Below, in pieces: positions 1-12,719 of a DNA stretch of 64,000 bases (its first letter is position 1; each line of letters begins with the position of its first letter). Origin of the DNA: Tetrahymena elliotti 4EA (Eukaryota > Ciliophora > Oligohymenophorea > Hymenostomatida > Tetrahymenidae). Under the pieces are notes generated by a model. It did not search any database. It was given only the letters and a program-made list of their open reading frames with translations, and was not told the origin of the DNA. Made by a program: the position numbers and the translations under genes. The DNA is taken from assembly GCA_000231825.2 (NCBI GenBank), contig JH720310.1, forward strand, positions 526,396 through 590,395, read 5' to 3'.

Positions 1-1716
1 TTTAGTAAAAATAATTTTCAATATTAAATGTGTATTTAGTAAGAATAAAAAAGATTTTATTTATGAGCAACTGACTTACATACTGACTAACTAACTAACT
101 GATTTGGATTTGTTTACTTGATATTTTTTTGGCTCATTATTTAATTTTTATTTACTTTGTTCATATCTAATACAAATTTTTGTGTTTTTCTAGTCTTTTA
201 AAAATTTTTTTATTCAATATTTATTTTTTCAAAGGTGGAATAAAATTGGAGAAATTGACATAGAAGAATTAAGATCAAAGCTGATAAAAACAAAAAGACT
301 AGTCATTTTAAAATTGAGAAGTCTCTTTTAATGAAATAGCAAATATTCCATATTTTTCAAATTATTATTTGATAATTACAATAGATATCTATCAACTTAA
401 TTATTAGTTAAAATAAATTAAAAATATTGTCTTAATATTAAAACTTATTTATCTATTTTAGTATGATTTCTTTTTCTATTTTACAAAATTTTTAACATTT
501 ATAATATAAGAAACTAGTTTTAAACTAAATAAATAAAAATATATTCCAAACAAAATATATAAATTTTAATTCTAAAATAAAAATAGTATTAAAGGAAAAT
601 ATTATTTATTATTTTTAGAATTTTTATAAAATGAATTTAAATAGATGATACATTGAATGCAAACTAAAAAAAAAATTATCATTTACATATAATTAGATTA
701 AAAAAATCTATTTGTTGGTATCCTGGTGTATTGGCCTTGTATATTATTTTGAGCTCGTTTACCTATTTTACTATATATTACACCTATTTAAAAATAAAAA
801 AATTAATTTCATTTATTTCTTGAGTAAAATATTACTGATATTTTTAGAACTAAAAAGCAAATTAATATCCAAAACAAAATATGAAAAAATTATGTTTATT
901 AATTAATTTAAATTTTTAAAAACAAACAATTAGAAAAGTTTTTTTTAATGAAAAATTAAGATAATTCATTAATTTTAGATTTATAATAATTTAAAATGAT
1001 CTAGGTTTTATAAATAGATAAAATAGTACATTTTTGATAAGGAATCTGGTTTTAATAAAATATTTTTAATCAAAAGTTTTTTAAGTAACAAAATTATTAA
1101 AGATTATTCTGTTTTAAAATGTACAAATGATATTTATTATCCATATTTCATTTTTAATAAACAATTATTTTGAAAAAAGTTAACTAAATTTACTTTTATG
1201 AAGAGATAGCTCTTTCTCAATAATTTCAGATTTCCACAAAACAAAAGATAATCCCAGAAAAGCAAATAATTTTCAATTAATTATTTATAAAATTTGAATA
1301 AATCAATTTAAAGATTAAATGATTAGATAAAAAATACAAATTGATAACTATTAAATATCGCATCATATCATATTTTTTGGCCTTTAAGGAGTATTCTCTT
1401 TTTTAAAAATATCAAGCTAGATATACCCTTTTTAAAATAAAATTATTTTTATTTAAATATTTCAACATCGGATTTAATTTTAAAAATCTTTAAACAATTG
1501 CTTATCATTTGAAATGCGTTTTTATGAAGTAGTTATTTTTAGGATACCATTTTCAATTTTCCAAAGATGTATTTTGATGAATTATCTCCTTGATTATTTT
1601 AATTTATATTTAATAGTTAAAGAGATACTTAATAACTCTATATAAAAAGGATTAAAAAATAAATATCAATAATCAAAAAGTACAATATATAAAAATACAA
1701 TTTATAAGTAAAATTA
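1..1716. other. AT-rich intergenic stretch
   Basis: No gene could be supported here on either strand. The only open frame of note (about 712-906) starts without an ATG and has intergenic-like composition. Around 850-890 there is a short match at DNA and peptide level (KTKYEK) to the pore-S6 region of the channel gene at 4305, described under findings. Confidence 0.6.
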
Positions 1717-2229
1717 ATGAGCCAAACTTTAAAATAAAAAAACATATTAGAAGAACTAAGTAAGTATAAATCTCAGAGTGAGAGGAAAAACGAAATAGAC
1801 ATAATTTCTTATCAAAAAGAATTGGATAACATGGAATTAGATCATATTTATGAATTGTATATCAAATCAAATAAGTCAAACGAAATAAAAAACATTTTAA
1901 ATTATTTCAAAAATTTCCTAAATAGAGATGGTGATTAAGTAGTTATTGAATCAATTAGTGGCGTAATGAATATTATTTAGATTAGAAAAGAGTTTGGTAC
2001 CTTTTGCAAAAATAAGTAGCACAATTAATCTTTTTTAGTTTCTATCATGAAAAGTAAAAGGTATAAGATTATCTTTAAGTATTTCTTAAACTATTACATA
2101 AATGATTGGATATTAAATTCAAAGATTTAAAATAAAAAAGCTCATATTCTTTGTGCAGTCTTCTTTAAGAAATGTTACTAAGAAAATCATTTGATTGAAA
2201 AGATAAAAACTTACAAAAAGAAGAGATGA
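1717..2229 (+). CDS. small hypothetical protein, single exon
   Basis: An ATG-started frame of 170 codons ends at TGA, with TAA and TAG used internally as Gln (for example codon 7). I do not recognise the family. The protein is Lys/Asn/Ile-rich and mostly helical-looking, with a hydrophobic aromatic patch near residues 120-135 and a basic tail ending KKKR. The codon mix (GAA, AAG, GAT, few rare codons) is better than in the flanks, which supports coding. A chance TGA-free run of this length is possible in such AT-rich DNA. No intron is needed. It could be a lineage-specific gene or an exon of a longer model, but no good splice partner was found. Confidence 0.45.
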
Positions 2230-4304
2230 AACTTTCTTTGGCTAATGATTGAAGTAAATATTAAATAGTAAAAATTAAATATTGATATAAAAGAAATCAA
2301 TGATAAATAACAATTCAAAAAATTATTAATTAAGATAATAAAATAATGAAGATGAATTTCGGTTTTTACATTTAGTATTTTCTAAAATTAATAAAGCTTA
2401 CTATATTTTAAACTTTTATGTAGAATAAAAATGATAGGTTTTAAGAACACTTTTATTTTTTTAACAATTTGAAATAAAAAAATTTAATTATTTAAAGACA
2501 TTTCTTTTTGAAAGCTTATAAGGTATATTCTGATTGATCATTAACCTTTTTGATTGTGAATGTTTTCTGTACAAAAATTACAATTGAGATTATAAAAATT
2601 TAAATAAAAATATTTTATTTGAAATAAATAATTGAAAACACCTATTATCTGTTTTAAAAAATGAAATCTAGAAATTATTTAACTATCTCTAATAAAGAAT
2701 TTAAATTATATGATATCTTGAACTATTGATTATTTTTTTATTATTATAGATAAATTAAACTGTCTAGAAAAAAATTAATAAATTAAAATCCGCATTTAAA
2801 TACCTATTTGTTCACTGATTTTACTCAATCAAAAAAAACTTACTATGAGTTATTGTTATTAAATAAATCAAAATTCATTTCATTCACTTGTTTATTAATA
2901 AATTTTGAGAATAATAAATAATTAAATCAGAATATTTAATTCATAATATGAATAATATTGCATAATAATAGGAATCTTAATTTAGTTACATACTTTGAAA
3001 ATTCTCTTCATAGATTATAAAATTTTCAGCTTCGCTTGAAATTAGTTGCATAATTTATTTAATCAAGAGTTTTGTTTTTTTTTATAATTTGCTTCAATAA
3101 TATATTATAAATCCTCATAATGTATCATATTGCTTTTCCAAAATATTTCAAAAAAATCCAATTATAATTTTTAAGAATTTATAAAATTTAGAGTTTTTAT
3201 ATTCTAAAAATAAGATTATTACATTAAGTAGACTTCTATTATTATTACTTAGTAAATTTATTATTACAAATTTTATATGACTTAATTCCTTTTATCATTT
3301 CTTCTTCTTCTTTAAGAAAATTTATAAGTAAATACAATTTATTTTTGTAATTTAATATTTTAAAAAATGATAAAATGGTTGTAAATTCAAAATATCAGAC
3401 AACAAACAACTTTTATTTTTTCTTCAAAACATTTATCTTTTTTTGGATTTAAAAATAATTTTTATCCATTTGAGATTTTTAAAAATATTAAATATCATAT
3501 TTTATTCATTTCATTCATTAAAAGTACGTTTCTCAGTTCTGCAAAATTAAAATAATTTTAAAGTAATATCATTTTTTCAGACTATTTAGTTAATTTAAAG
3601 AAAGTCTTTTATTTAAAATGAAGTAATAGAATTAGAACTAAAAATGCTTTTTTTTAAATAAATACTCACAATCTTTACATTTAAAGATTGATTGATAATA
3701 AAAATCATAGAAAAATCTCTAAATTTGTGAAATTTGTGTGTAAATAAATATTTGTCCTACTTGAATCTAAATGAAAAATGTAATGTAAGCTAAAAAATTA
3801 TATTTTATTTTTTAATGAAGTGAGAAAATTGTTAATTTTAATTTGTGTAGATCTTGAAAGAATATTTTATTAATTATTTTTTAAGATAATTAATTAAAAA
3901 ATATTGCTGAATTAAATTAAAAAAATGAATGATAAATAGTTAAGTTCGTATTAATTGTTTTAAGAAAGTGAACTGATTAGATTAAGTATAAAATCATAAG
4001 GAATTAATTTATATATTCAAGTATGCATGGATGATTCAATAGTTTTTTGTTCATTAATTTCTAAAAATTAAGTAATAAACTAATTATTAAATGTTCGATT
4101 AATGTTACAGTTGATGATCAATTGCTTTTTTAACTAAATTGATTGATTGATTAAAATAGTGAGATATATAATCTTGACTATTTTTTCATTTTAACATTAT
4201 TAGATAGCTAAAGATAGGTTTTATATAAGATTATTATTTCTAAAATATTTTGTTGGATAGCTAGCTATAATTATTAGAATTTATATCAATGATAGCTCGA
4301 TAAT
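2230..4304. other. AT-rich intergenic stretch
   Basis: I see no supported gene in this stretch. It is poly-A/T rich with no sustained open frame of coding-like composition. It ends just before the channel gene; an in-frame TGA lies at 4290-4292, 12 bases upstream of that gene's ATG. Confidence 0.6.
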
Positions 4305-7300
4305 ATGAATAATATAGTTTTGCATCCATATAGTTTAAATAGCAGCCTTAGCCATCATACTCTTAGGGAGGAAAGCCCTACTAAGATTGTAAATCAAATT
4401 CCATCCTTATAAAACTTAATGTTAAAGGATGTTAAAGAGAATTAATAAAGTCTGCCTGTTTCAAATTAGCAGGGATTTATTTAATTCAACTAGAATTTTG
4501 CAGGGAATTCACCCGCAAATTATGGAAGCTAGTTATAAGTAGGAAATAAGAGGTTTGGGAGTAGTTATGAAGTTGTTAATAGTATGAGCAATCCATTTTC
4601 AACTCCTGAATTAGATGATAATATTAGATTAACAAATGCTTAAAATAACAACTAAGTTGGAAGCAATAATTATTCACAACAGCATAGAGATAGTCTTAGT
4701 TTAAATTTATAGTAGAATAATCTCAGCACAATCAAAGTAAAATCTTATACAGGCAGTTATATAAGTAATACAAGCAGCAGTATTGCTTTGCAAGGAATAT
4801 TAAAAAAGTAATACGAAGGAGCTAGAGAAGGATAGGACAATAGAATGAAATTGTTTACATTTAATGAAGATTTAGCTCATATGAATTAAGGGAAAGATAT
4901 GGAATAAAGTCCAGTAGCTCCCGATAACATCAGCTTGTCAGAAAAAGCACATGTATCCAGCTTGTTAAATAATAATGCCATCCCTGGAGGTTAGCAATAA
5001 CTCTAGAATTCAATTAATTTGAATTAATAATTTCAGTAACAATAGTATGGTGTTCTTACTGCTACAAACAAGAGAAAGGAATCTGTTAATTAAGGAACTT
5101 ATAAGACAGCAACAATAGCTTATACATAATATAAATAAAGATAAAAGCGTTGGAAGGATAAATGGATGATTATGTCTTACTTTATTTCAAAATCTATTCA
5201 AAACTTCAAGAAAATTTTAATATTATCTAAACCAGCCTAATTAACTAAATTATAATTGAATCTCATAAATGACAAGAGTGCCCATTATGACAAAATGAGA
5301 GAAAATAAAGAAAAGATGTATCAAGGTTGGCTTTATGATAGCTAAGGGTGCTGCTCAAGAAGAAACAAAAAGAGAATTTTAATCCTACTAAAAAAAATTA
5401 GAGGAGTAAAAAACTGTGTAATGAGCACACTAAAAACATTAGAACAAAAGATAAATGATTTTGATTAAATGTTAACTCCCTTTTACCCTTTAAACACCGT
5501 TTTACAGCTCTATGACATTCTTATTTTGATATTTACTCTCTTCATTGGAGTATGTATCCCATTTTTCATTTGTTTCTTTAATGAAATCAATAATTCTACA
5601 ACTGGTGATACACTCAAAATTATCATCAACAATGTCGCTCCTTATATTTTTATACTAGATATTTTAAAGTATCTTAACACTGGATGCTTTATAAGAGGGT
5701 AGATTATTAATGACAGATTATAAATCTTTTAAAATTATATGAGAGAGCGGTTTATCTGTGATTCTATCAGTATTATTGCTTTATTTATATATGATTCAGA
5801 TCCAATTTTTCCAAACAAATTTACTCTTATTTTCTTTTACTTCAGATACTATTTTGGATTAAATGGAATAGGTAAAATTAGAGAATCTTTTCTACTCAAA
5901 GAAAAAACTCACGCACTAATTAATATCTCACTTATTGTCTTTTTTATTACATTCTTTGCTCATGTATTTGCCTGCTTATGGTACTACATAGGAATACATG
6001 AAGGTGATGACCTAAAGTAAACTTGGATTGTGTAAACAGAAATTCAGAATGATTCTCTAGGTGTTAAATACTTAGATTCCCTATATTATGCGTTTAGTGC
6101 TATTTCTACATTAAATACAAATTTATCTCCCAAAACAAAATATGAAAAAGTATTTCTAATAGTAATCACATTCTTTACCTATGGAATCGTAGGTTTGATT
6201 TTGTATGAATCTCAGCTCATTCTTGAAAATCTCTCTTTAAAAAAGAAAAACTATCTCAGACAACTCAAATAAATCACAAGGTAATTTACATAAAATTTAA
6301 ATAATTGAAGCTTAAATTTTATTTTAATGAGAGAAATTTATACTGAATAATATAGCTTTAAATTTTATTTTAAGTTAATTTGGGCAGGAGGGTGTGAATA
6401 GAAGAAAAGAAAAATTTGAATGAAAGATGAATCGATGATTGATTTTACTAACAATTTGATTAAAAATCCCTTATTGCTTCATCCTCTATCTGTTACTTTT
6501 TTTATAAGTCAAATAAAGAGAATAATAAGAGGATATTGTAATAAAATAGCTAGTAAAATCTCTATTCCTCTTTAATTTAAATCTAAATATCACCTATTCT
6601 GATCCCCACCCTACACACAATTTTGATAAAAAATAATTAAAAAAATAATAATTTTTGAAATGAAAATAATCTAAAATAAATATATTAAAGATATATGAGT
6701 GATCATAATGTCAGTGAACATTACTAAAGCTTGGCAAGAAAGTATCTTTAATATGTGACAAATGAGGGTTTAGATAGTAGATAGGTAAGTGCTGATAAGA
6801 GTTTATAAGGATTGTCTCTTTAACTTAAAGAAGATATTATAAAAGATGCTTTCATGAACTAGCTTAAACGAATTAGAGTTTTTTCAAGATTTTTTTCTGA
6901 ACAATTTTTAGAAAAGCTTGCAATGAAAATGGGTGAATAAATTTTAGGTCCAGATGAATATGTAATAAATGCAAATAAGCTCTAATCTCCAAAAATTTAT
7001 ATAGTTAAGAAAGGTCTGATTGAATTTTTTGTTAACATAGGAACTCAAAGAACAAATATCAATGATTCATTAAAGAGTTTTAAAATATTTAAAGAAAATG
7101 ATTTCTTTGGATCATATGAATTTTTTTCTGATTCTTACAAACCTCATCTTTCTGCTAGATCAATTGGTGTATCAGTTGTTTAGTTTATTTCTTTATCTGA
7201 TTTTCTTGAATTACTGCATGAATTCCCTGAAGAAAGAGAAGCATATAGCTATATTAAGTTAATATTTTTTCTATAATTTCATTTCTTCATTTATTTTAAA

Positions 7301-9250
7301 ACTTTAATTTTGAATAAAAACAAATTTAAAATTGTTAATTAACTTTATTTATTTAACTACTTAAAATTAAAGAGAAATGGTAACAATATACAAATAACTT
7401 GATATTATTGGTATCACTTGCTACTCTTGTGGAGAAAGAGATCACTAAACTTTAAATTGTCCATATTTATTCTATGATTAACAGAGAGCAAATATACTAA
7501 AGAGGATTGATTAAGAAACACACATGCAAGTTAGACAGTATAAAAGGAAAAGACTTAAAAAATACAACTGTCTAAAAGAATGTAAAAAAATATGGCACGA
7601 TTAAGATAAGTTTATAATAGATAATGCAGACGAGTTGTAATCTTAAAGCTCTATGAAATCTTTAGAGGTGGAAGATAATCTTTAACTAAATAATATAGAT
7701 CTCCCTAAAATGGATTCTTAATACCTTGATTCATATTTCCATATGAGAGGAAAAACATCCTCAATTGGAACATTTGGTAAGCCAATAAATAAATTTAATC
7801 AATCAAAAAATTATTTTTTCATTAAATTTTCAAACAATTAATTTTGTTTGATAAACCAAAAAAATTGTTTTTTTTGTCAAATTGTTCACATTAAATTAAA
7901 TTATTTTAATGAATGAATAAAGGTACTCTAAGAGTAAGAGAAGATTAGCCGCCTGGAAATATAAATAATATTTATTTTGATTCTGATTTGGATGTTCATT
8001 CAATGAATTCTCATTTAAAAAGTAATGCTACTAAAACAGTGAATGAGCATGATTGGAATGTTAATAACAGTGTGAATTCAATTAATCAACTTCAATCTAA
8101 TACCAATGCTATGATGCTTAATACGCCTATTAACTTAAATCCTTTGATACCAAAAACTCCAAGTCTTCAGAGTGCAATTGAGGAAGAAGACTAAACAAAT
8201 TATAACAATAGAAAAATATTGAGCAAACTGACTTCCTCACCTAGCAGGGCAAGCATGAATATGAATTTACCTAATGCTAAGCTTCCAGATTTAAAATATA
8301 GATCTAAATCAACCCACATTAAACCATCTGTTGGGGATAGTTTTGTGGAAGAAGCTAGTTCTTTAATTGATATAAAATCACTTGGTACAGCTAAATCTCC
8401 AAGACCAAATACTGTTGTAGTTCCTGCATAAAAACCAGAATCTTAGTCTTTGATGAGAAGGAATACTACAAAAACTAGGAACAGAGTCTAAAGCTTCAAG
8501 TAACTAACTAACTAAATATTTCATAATCTTAATCAAATTTTAACTTTTTTTTTTTTTTCAGTTTAGATACTACACAATACAGAGACAGTAATTCACCATG
8601 GAGAGAAGGAACTCATAGAAGTTAAAGAAAATGTAAATGTTTGAATTTTTTGTTAAGAAAAATAATACATCTTTTTCAAATAAAACATTTGAAGAAAAAG
8701 AAACAAAAATAAGAAAAATTAAAAATTTAAAGTTGAATGGATAAAATAAAATTAGAGAAAATATTTTTTAAATTTTGAATGACCAAAGTAATTTATACTA
8801 ACAATTAATTAATCTATAAAAATAGAATACGAGTAAAGTATATTCAGTTAGCTTTAAGATAATAAATCAAACAGCATTGAAGAAGAGTCTTCTTTCACTG
8901 AAGAAGAAGATGAAATGTAAAAGGAAATAGTTTCTTAAAAGTCTTTCTCTTACAAAGATTTAGCTAGAAGTGACAAGTAAAGTAAGCCATCAGATAAATA
9001 ATAAGGAGGAGGGGCTTATTATAGTGAAAATATATACACATATTAATATATACAAAATAATTTCTCAACTGTTCATTCATTCAGAACTTTCTTCCCTCAT
9101 AATAACGTTGAAAATGTTATTGAATATATTAATAAAAAAAATAGAGCAAACAAAAGAGGCAGATCAAAAAAATTCACAAAGAAATTAAGTCATAGATCAG
9201 TTAAAAAGTAAAGTAGCTTAAGGAGTAAAAAGCTAAAGATAGACATTTGA
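4305..9250 (+). CDS. cation-channel-like membrane protein with cNBD and CCHC zinc knuckle
   Basis: The model has six exons: 4305-6280, 6691-7257, 7373-7776, 7923-8499, 8562-8632 and 8826-9250. All phases agree and give 1339 aa. The start is fixed by the in-frame TGA at 4290. Residues 1-330 are a Ser/Asn/Gln-rich cytosolic region. A six-helix channel core follows (S1 about 389-420, S2 about 445-470, S6 about 620-643). A cyclic-nucleotide-binding fold lies at about 719-845. A CX2CX4HX4C knuckle follows directly (C864, C867, H872, C877), then a Ser-rich, basic tail. The order S1-S6, C-linker, cNBD matches the CNG/HCN/EAG superfamily, which is greatly expanded in ciliates. Two things are odd. The place of the TVGYGD filter reads T602-L-N-T-N-L607, and the S4 region lacks the regular Arg/Lys ladder. 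So the fold is secure, but ion selectivity and gating cannot be assumed. Confidence 0.85.
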
Positions 9251-10431
9251 AACCTTAAATTTACCTAGTTTCTTAATTAGAAATAAATAACCATTTTAGT
9301 TTCTTATTTTGAAATTAACAATCATTTCATTTACTTACTTCTCTTTCTTGTAATTAAACAAATTTTTCAGATAACCAATTAACAGTTAGTATAATAGAAA
9401 ATAAAACAACTCAAAAATAAATTTCATATTTTGTAAATAAAATACATTTTCTAAAGTGTAAAACTTCTTAATTTTTTGAATAATATCTTTATGTAGGATA
9501 ATAATTAAATTTTTAATCAATAAAATTAACACTATTTTTACTATTTCAATCCTAAAAAATTTATTTATGTTTTAGTATAGTAAAATTAAATTATTATGTG
9601 ATTTTGGAGAATTTTCTTTATAATTTTTAAAGTGAAAGATATTTATTTGAATATTATTTAATTCAATAAACTTGTTGTTTAATTTAATGGTTGGTTTTAT
9701 TGAGAAAGATATAAATTAAAAACAAAACAAAAAAATATTTTTTTGAAATATTGTTTAGGTTTTATTAATTTAATTTTCAATTTTCATTATTTTTAAAAAA
9801 AGTTAATTTATTTTATTGATTGTCAAATTAATTATTTCAGGAACTGGTTTATTTGTTACTATATTTGATTTAAATTATTGTTGAAAATTAAGAAATTCAA
9901 ATCTAATTGTTAGATAAACATTACAGGTACAGAGAGTACTGCCGATTGCTAAAAAACGATTTGATTAATTTTTAACAAAAAAATAAAATAAAAGAGTAAT
10001 GCAGAAATTTGAATGAATTTGAGTATAAAAAATATAAAAATACTTAGATATTTACAATAATAAAGAAGCAAGAATATTTTTAAATTGATGGACAAATATA
10101 TATATGGGTAGAAGGAGTAATTAAACCTTCAATAATTTTGATGATAATATAATATTTTATTAATTCCATTTGTAAGTTGTTTGATTGATAATTTTATATT
10201 GATATATAGTTTTTGTTTAATTAGATTAATTAATTCCCTTCTTTTTAAGGGATAAAAGTTTGTCTGTGACTGACTGAGCGCGTGTGTGTGTTGGTTCTAT
10301 TTATAATTTACCATTGAATTATTAATAAATTATTAAATGACAATGATAGTGGTTTTGTTTATTTTTAGATAGAGTTTTTAGCAGAAGTTTAATAGATAGA
10401 GATCAAGCATTCTGCAATTTCACTTTTTTAT
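9251..10431. other. intergenic stretch between convergent genes
   Basis: This is the 3'-to-3' gap between the channel (+) and cyclin (-) genes. It is AT-rich with no supported gene. A short GC-richer run with alternating GT lies near 10275-10292. Confidence 0.6.
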
Positions 10432-12719
10432 TCATTCGTGTTGCTTTTCAAGTTGCATGGCTTTAGATTATTATTCTTCTAATTTTAATTTATCATTTTA
10501 TTTGTAAGAAAGCTTATCATTTTGACTACTTTCACTTCTGTCTCTTGTTCTTTTTTACTCTTAGAGTGAGTTATTTTCTCCAGTAGTTTCGAATCCATTG
10601 AATTTCTTAAGGTTCTTCAAATCAGGGAAGTATTCATCGAAGTTTTTAGCTAAGTTTAAGATTCTAGCACTTGATTAAATCAAAGTGTTCTTGTCAACTT
10701 AGAGGATTTGAATGACAGTTTAAATCTATATATAAATTTAAATTAAATTATTAATAAAAATATCGATGAAAATATGATTTAATTACAATAACATCTGCTG
10801 AGAATTCTTAGATCATTTGGTTGAATATTTTGAAGACTATGTACATGATAGAAGCAGCAGAGACAGAGTAGGGAATGCTCTTGAAGTATTCGTAATCATA
10901 GAGAATCATTTTGCAGAGATATAAGCATACTCTATGGCAGTATTAGAATTCTTCATGACTGAGTTTGTCTTAGAGTCCAATTAAGGTGAGGGTGTGCATA
11001 GCAATTTCATAAGGAGAAGTTCCTAACAAGTTGAAGTCAAGAGTGTTTAAGATTTCGGCCTCAGTTTGTTTAACTTATTCTTATGATAATTTATTGTGAG
11101 AAATTCTTTCTTCAATAATTTGTAAGCGCAAAGGATAGATTTCTTCGTATTTGCTTGCAATGAAGATGCAAGTGACACCGATCAAGTGGATATCTTGAGG
11201 AGATTTTTTTCTATTAAATCAAATAAAATGTTAGAATAAGTTTAAAAATATTTTTTTTGTTTACTGTTAGCATTTCTCCAAGAAAGTATCCATAATTCTG
11301 ACTGCCATAAAGTAGGTTTCTTCAGTGCATTTGTAGGATTTCATGACTTCAATCATCCAGTCAACCATCTTAGCTCTCAATTAATAAGAGATATCATGGT
11401 TTTAAAGACAGTTCTTGGGAACAGTGTAATTCTATTTAAATTAGTTAAAATTATTTAATTATTCATTAAGATTAAGGAGAGGGTTCTAATAAAAAGATAT
11501 AATTGTTTATTTAATATAATCTCAATTAAACGGTCGTTTTAAATGAATTAATTAATTTAATTATTACCTCTCTTTGGATGATGTGGTTGAGGATGTCAAA
11601 TGAGTAGTTTTCATTGATGATAAGTCTAGCAAGTCTGGTGGAAAAAGATTCTTCTCTGTATAATTTATCCATCTTGTATTAGTATTCAGCATTTTAAGAC
11701 TCAGTTTCTTGTTTTTCACCTTGCTTCTTTTATTGTTCATCTAATTGGAGTTTTTGCTTGAGGATTTATCTCTTGTTTCCTTATTAGTCAGAGAGGTTTA
11801 AGCTATCGATTTTCTTAGCATTTTAGGCTTTCTTGAGTTAATCAGCAGCAGTTGGGACAATTTGTTATTGCTTAATTTATTCAACAATTTGGGGTTTTTA
11901 GTTAGGTATTTTATTCTTTTGATTTAATAAGTTCTACCCTTGTAAAAAGTTTTATTCGGAAGAGATTTACTACTTTTAGGTAATATTCTAATAGTTATTA
12001 GAGATTTAATTGAGTACGGGAGCTTACTATTATTGTTAAGGCTTATTGTAGTTATTGAGAATCTTATTGTTATTGTTGTTGTTCATAGAGATGTTGTTCT
12101 TGTTTGTGTTGGGATTGCTTTAATAGTTTTCATTGGTAGAAAGATTGCATTAGTCCTTCTAGCTGTTATTTCTTGAAATCTTTTTATCTCCTGGCATGTA
12201 GACGTTTTCTTTGTTGTCATTGGTGTATTGTGTGAATCTCTTGTTCTTTTGAAGGTTGATCTTCTTTTATAAGTCGCGGAGATTCTATTCAGTCTTTAAG
12301 TTTTAAGCAGCCAAGGCTCTAACGTCGTTAAGAAGCATCTAAGCAGTTATGCTGCTGGTATAAGTCTATCCCTTAGAGTTAGAATTTCCATTAGTGGAGC
12401 CATGGCTGTTGTTTCCATTTGATCCGTAAGATCCACTAGATTCTTAGCACTTCTAAGAATCGTTGCTCTCGTAGTAGTCTTCTTCCATATGAATACTATT
12501 TTGAGTTTAAATAGATTTCTTAGCATTGATGTTATTGGTGTTAATAGGTATGCTTTTCAAACCTTAGCTAGCATTAGTAGAGGCGGTAGAGATGATTCCC
12601 TAGATCTTTCCATAGGAATATTGAGATTTATCCTTTTCATCAATATTTTCGCTCTCAATGTTGCTAATAACAGCATTGTTTTCCTTGTTGTTGGTGACGA
12701 AGCTTCTTTATCTAATCAT
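10432..12719 (-). CDS. A/B-type cyclin with Gln/Asn-rich N-terminus
   Basis: Minus-strand exons are 12719-11568, 11431-11265, 11210-10787 and 10725-10432, giving 678 aa with consistent phases. Cyclins bind and activate cyclin-dependent kinases in the cell cycle. The cyclin box starts near residue 385. It contains LRAKMVDW (402-409), matching the MRAILVDW signature of mitotic cyclins, then the KYEEIYP and EAEILNTLDFNL motifs typical of the first cyclin fold. A second helical fold follows, then a charged Gln-rich tail. Residues 1-384 are Asn/Gln-rich, with many Gln encoded by TAA/TAG. Two KEN tripeptides (12-14 and 170-172) resemble APC/C degrons. The first ATG in the open frame was chosen; no upstream in-frame ATG was found nearby. 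Sure of cyclin; less sure of A versus B subtype. Confidence 0.9.

Noticed and set aside
712..906. Short open frame read as a hydrophobic 64-residue protein
   Set aside because: It starts at TTG, has spacer-like composition and no family match; only a short segment resembling the channel pore is notable.
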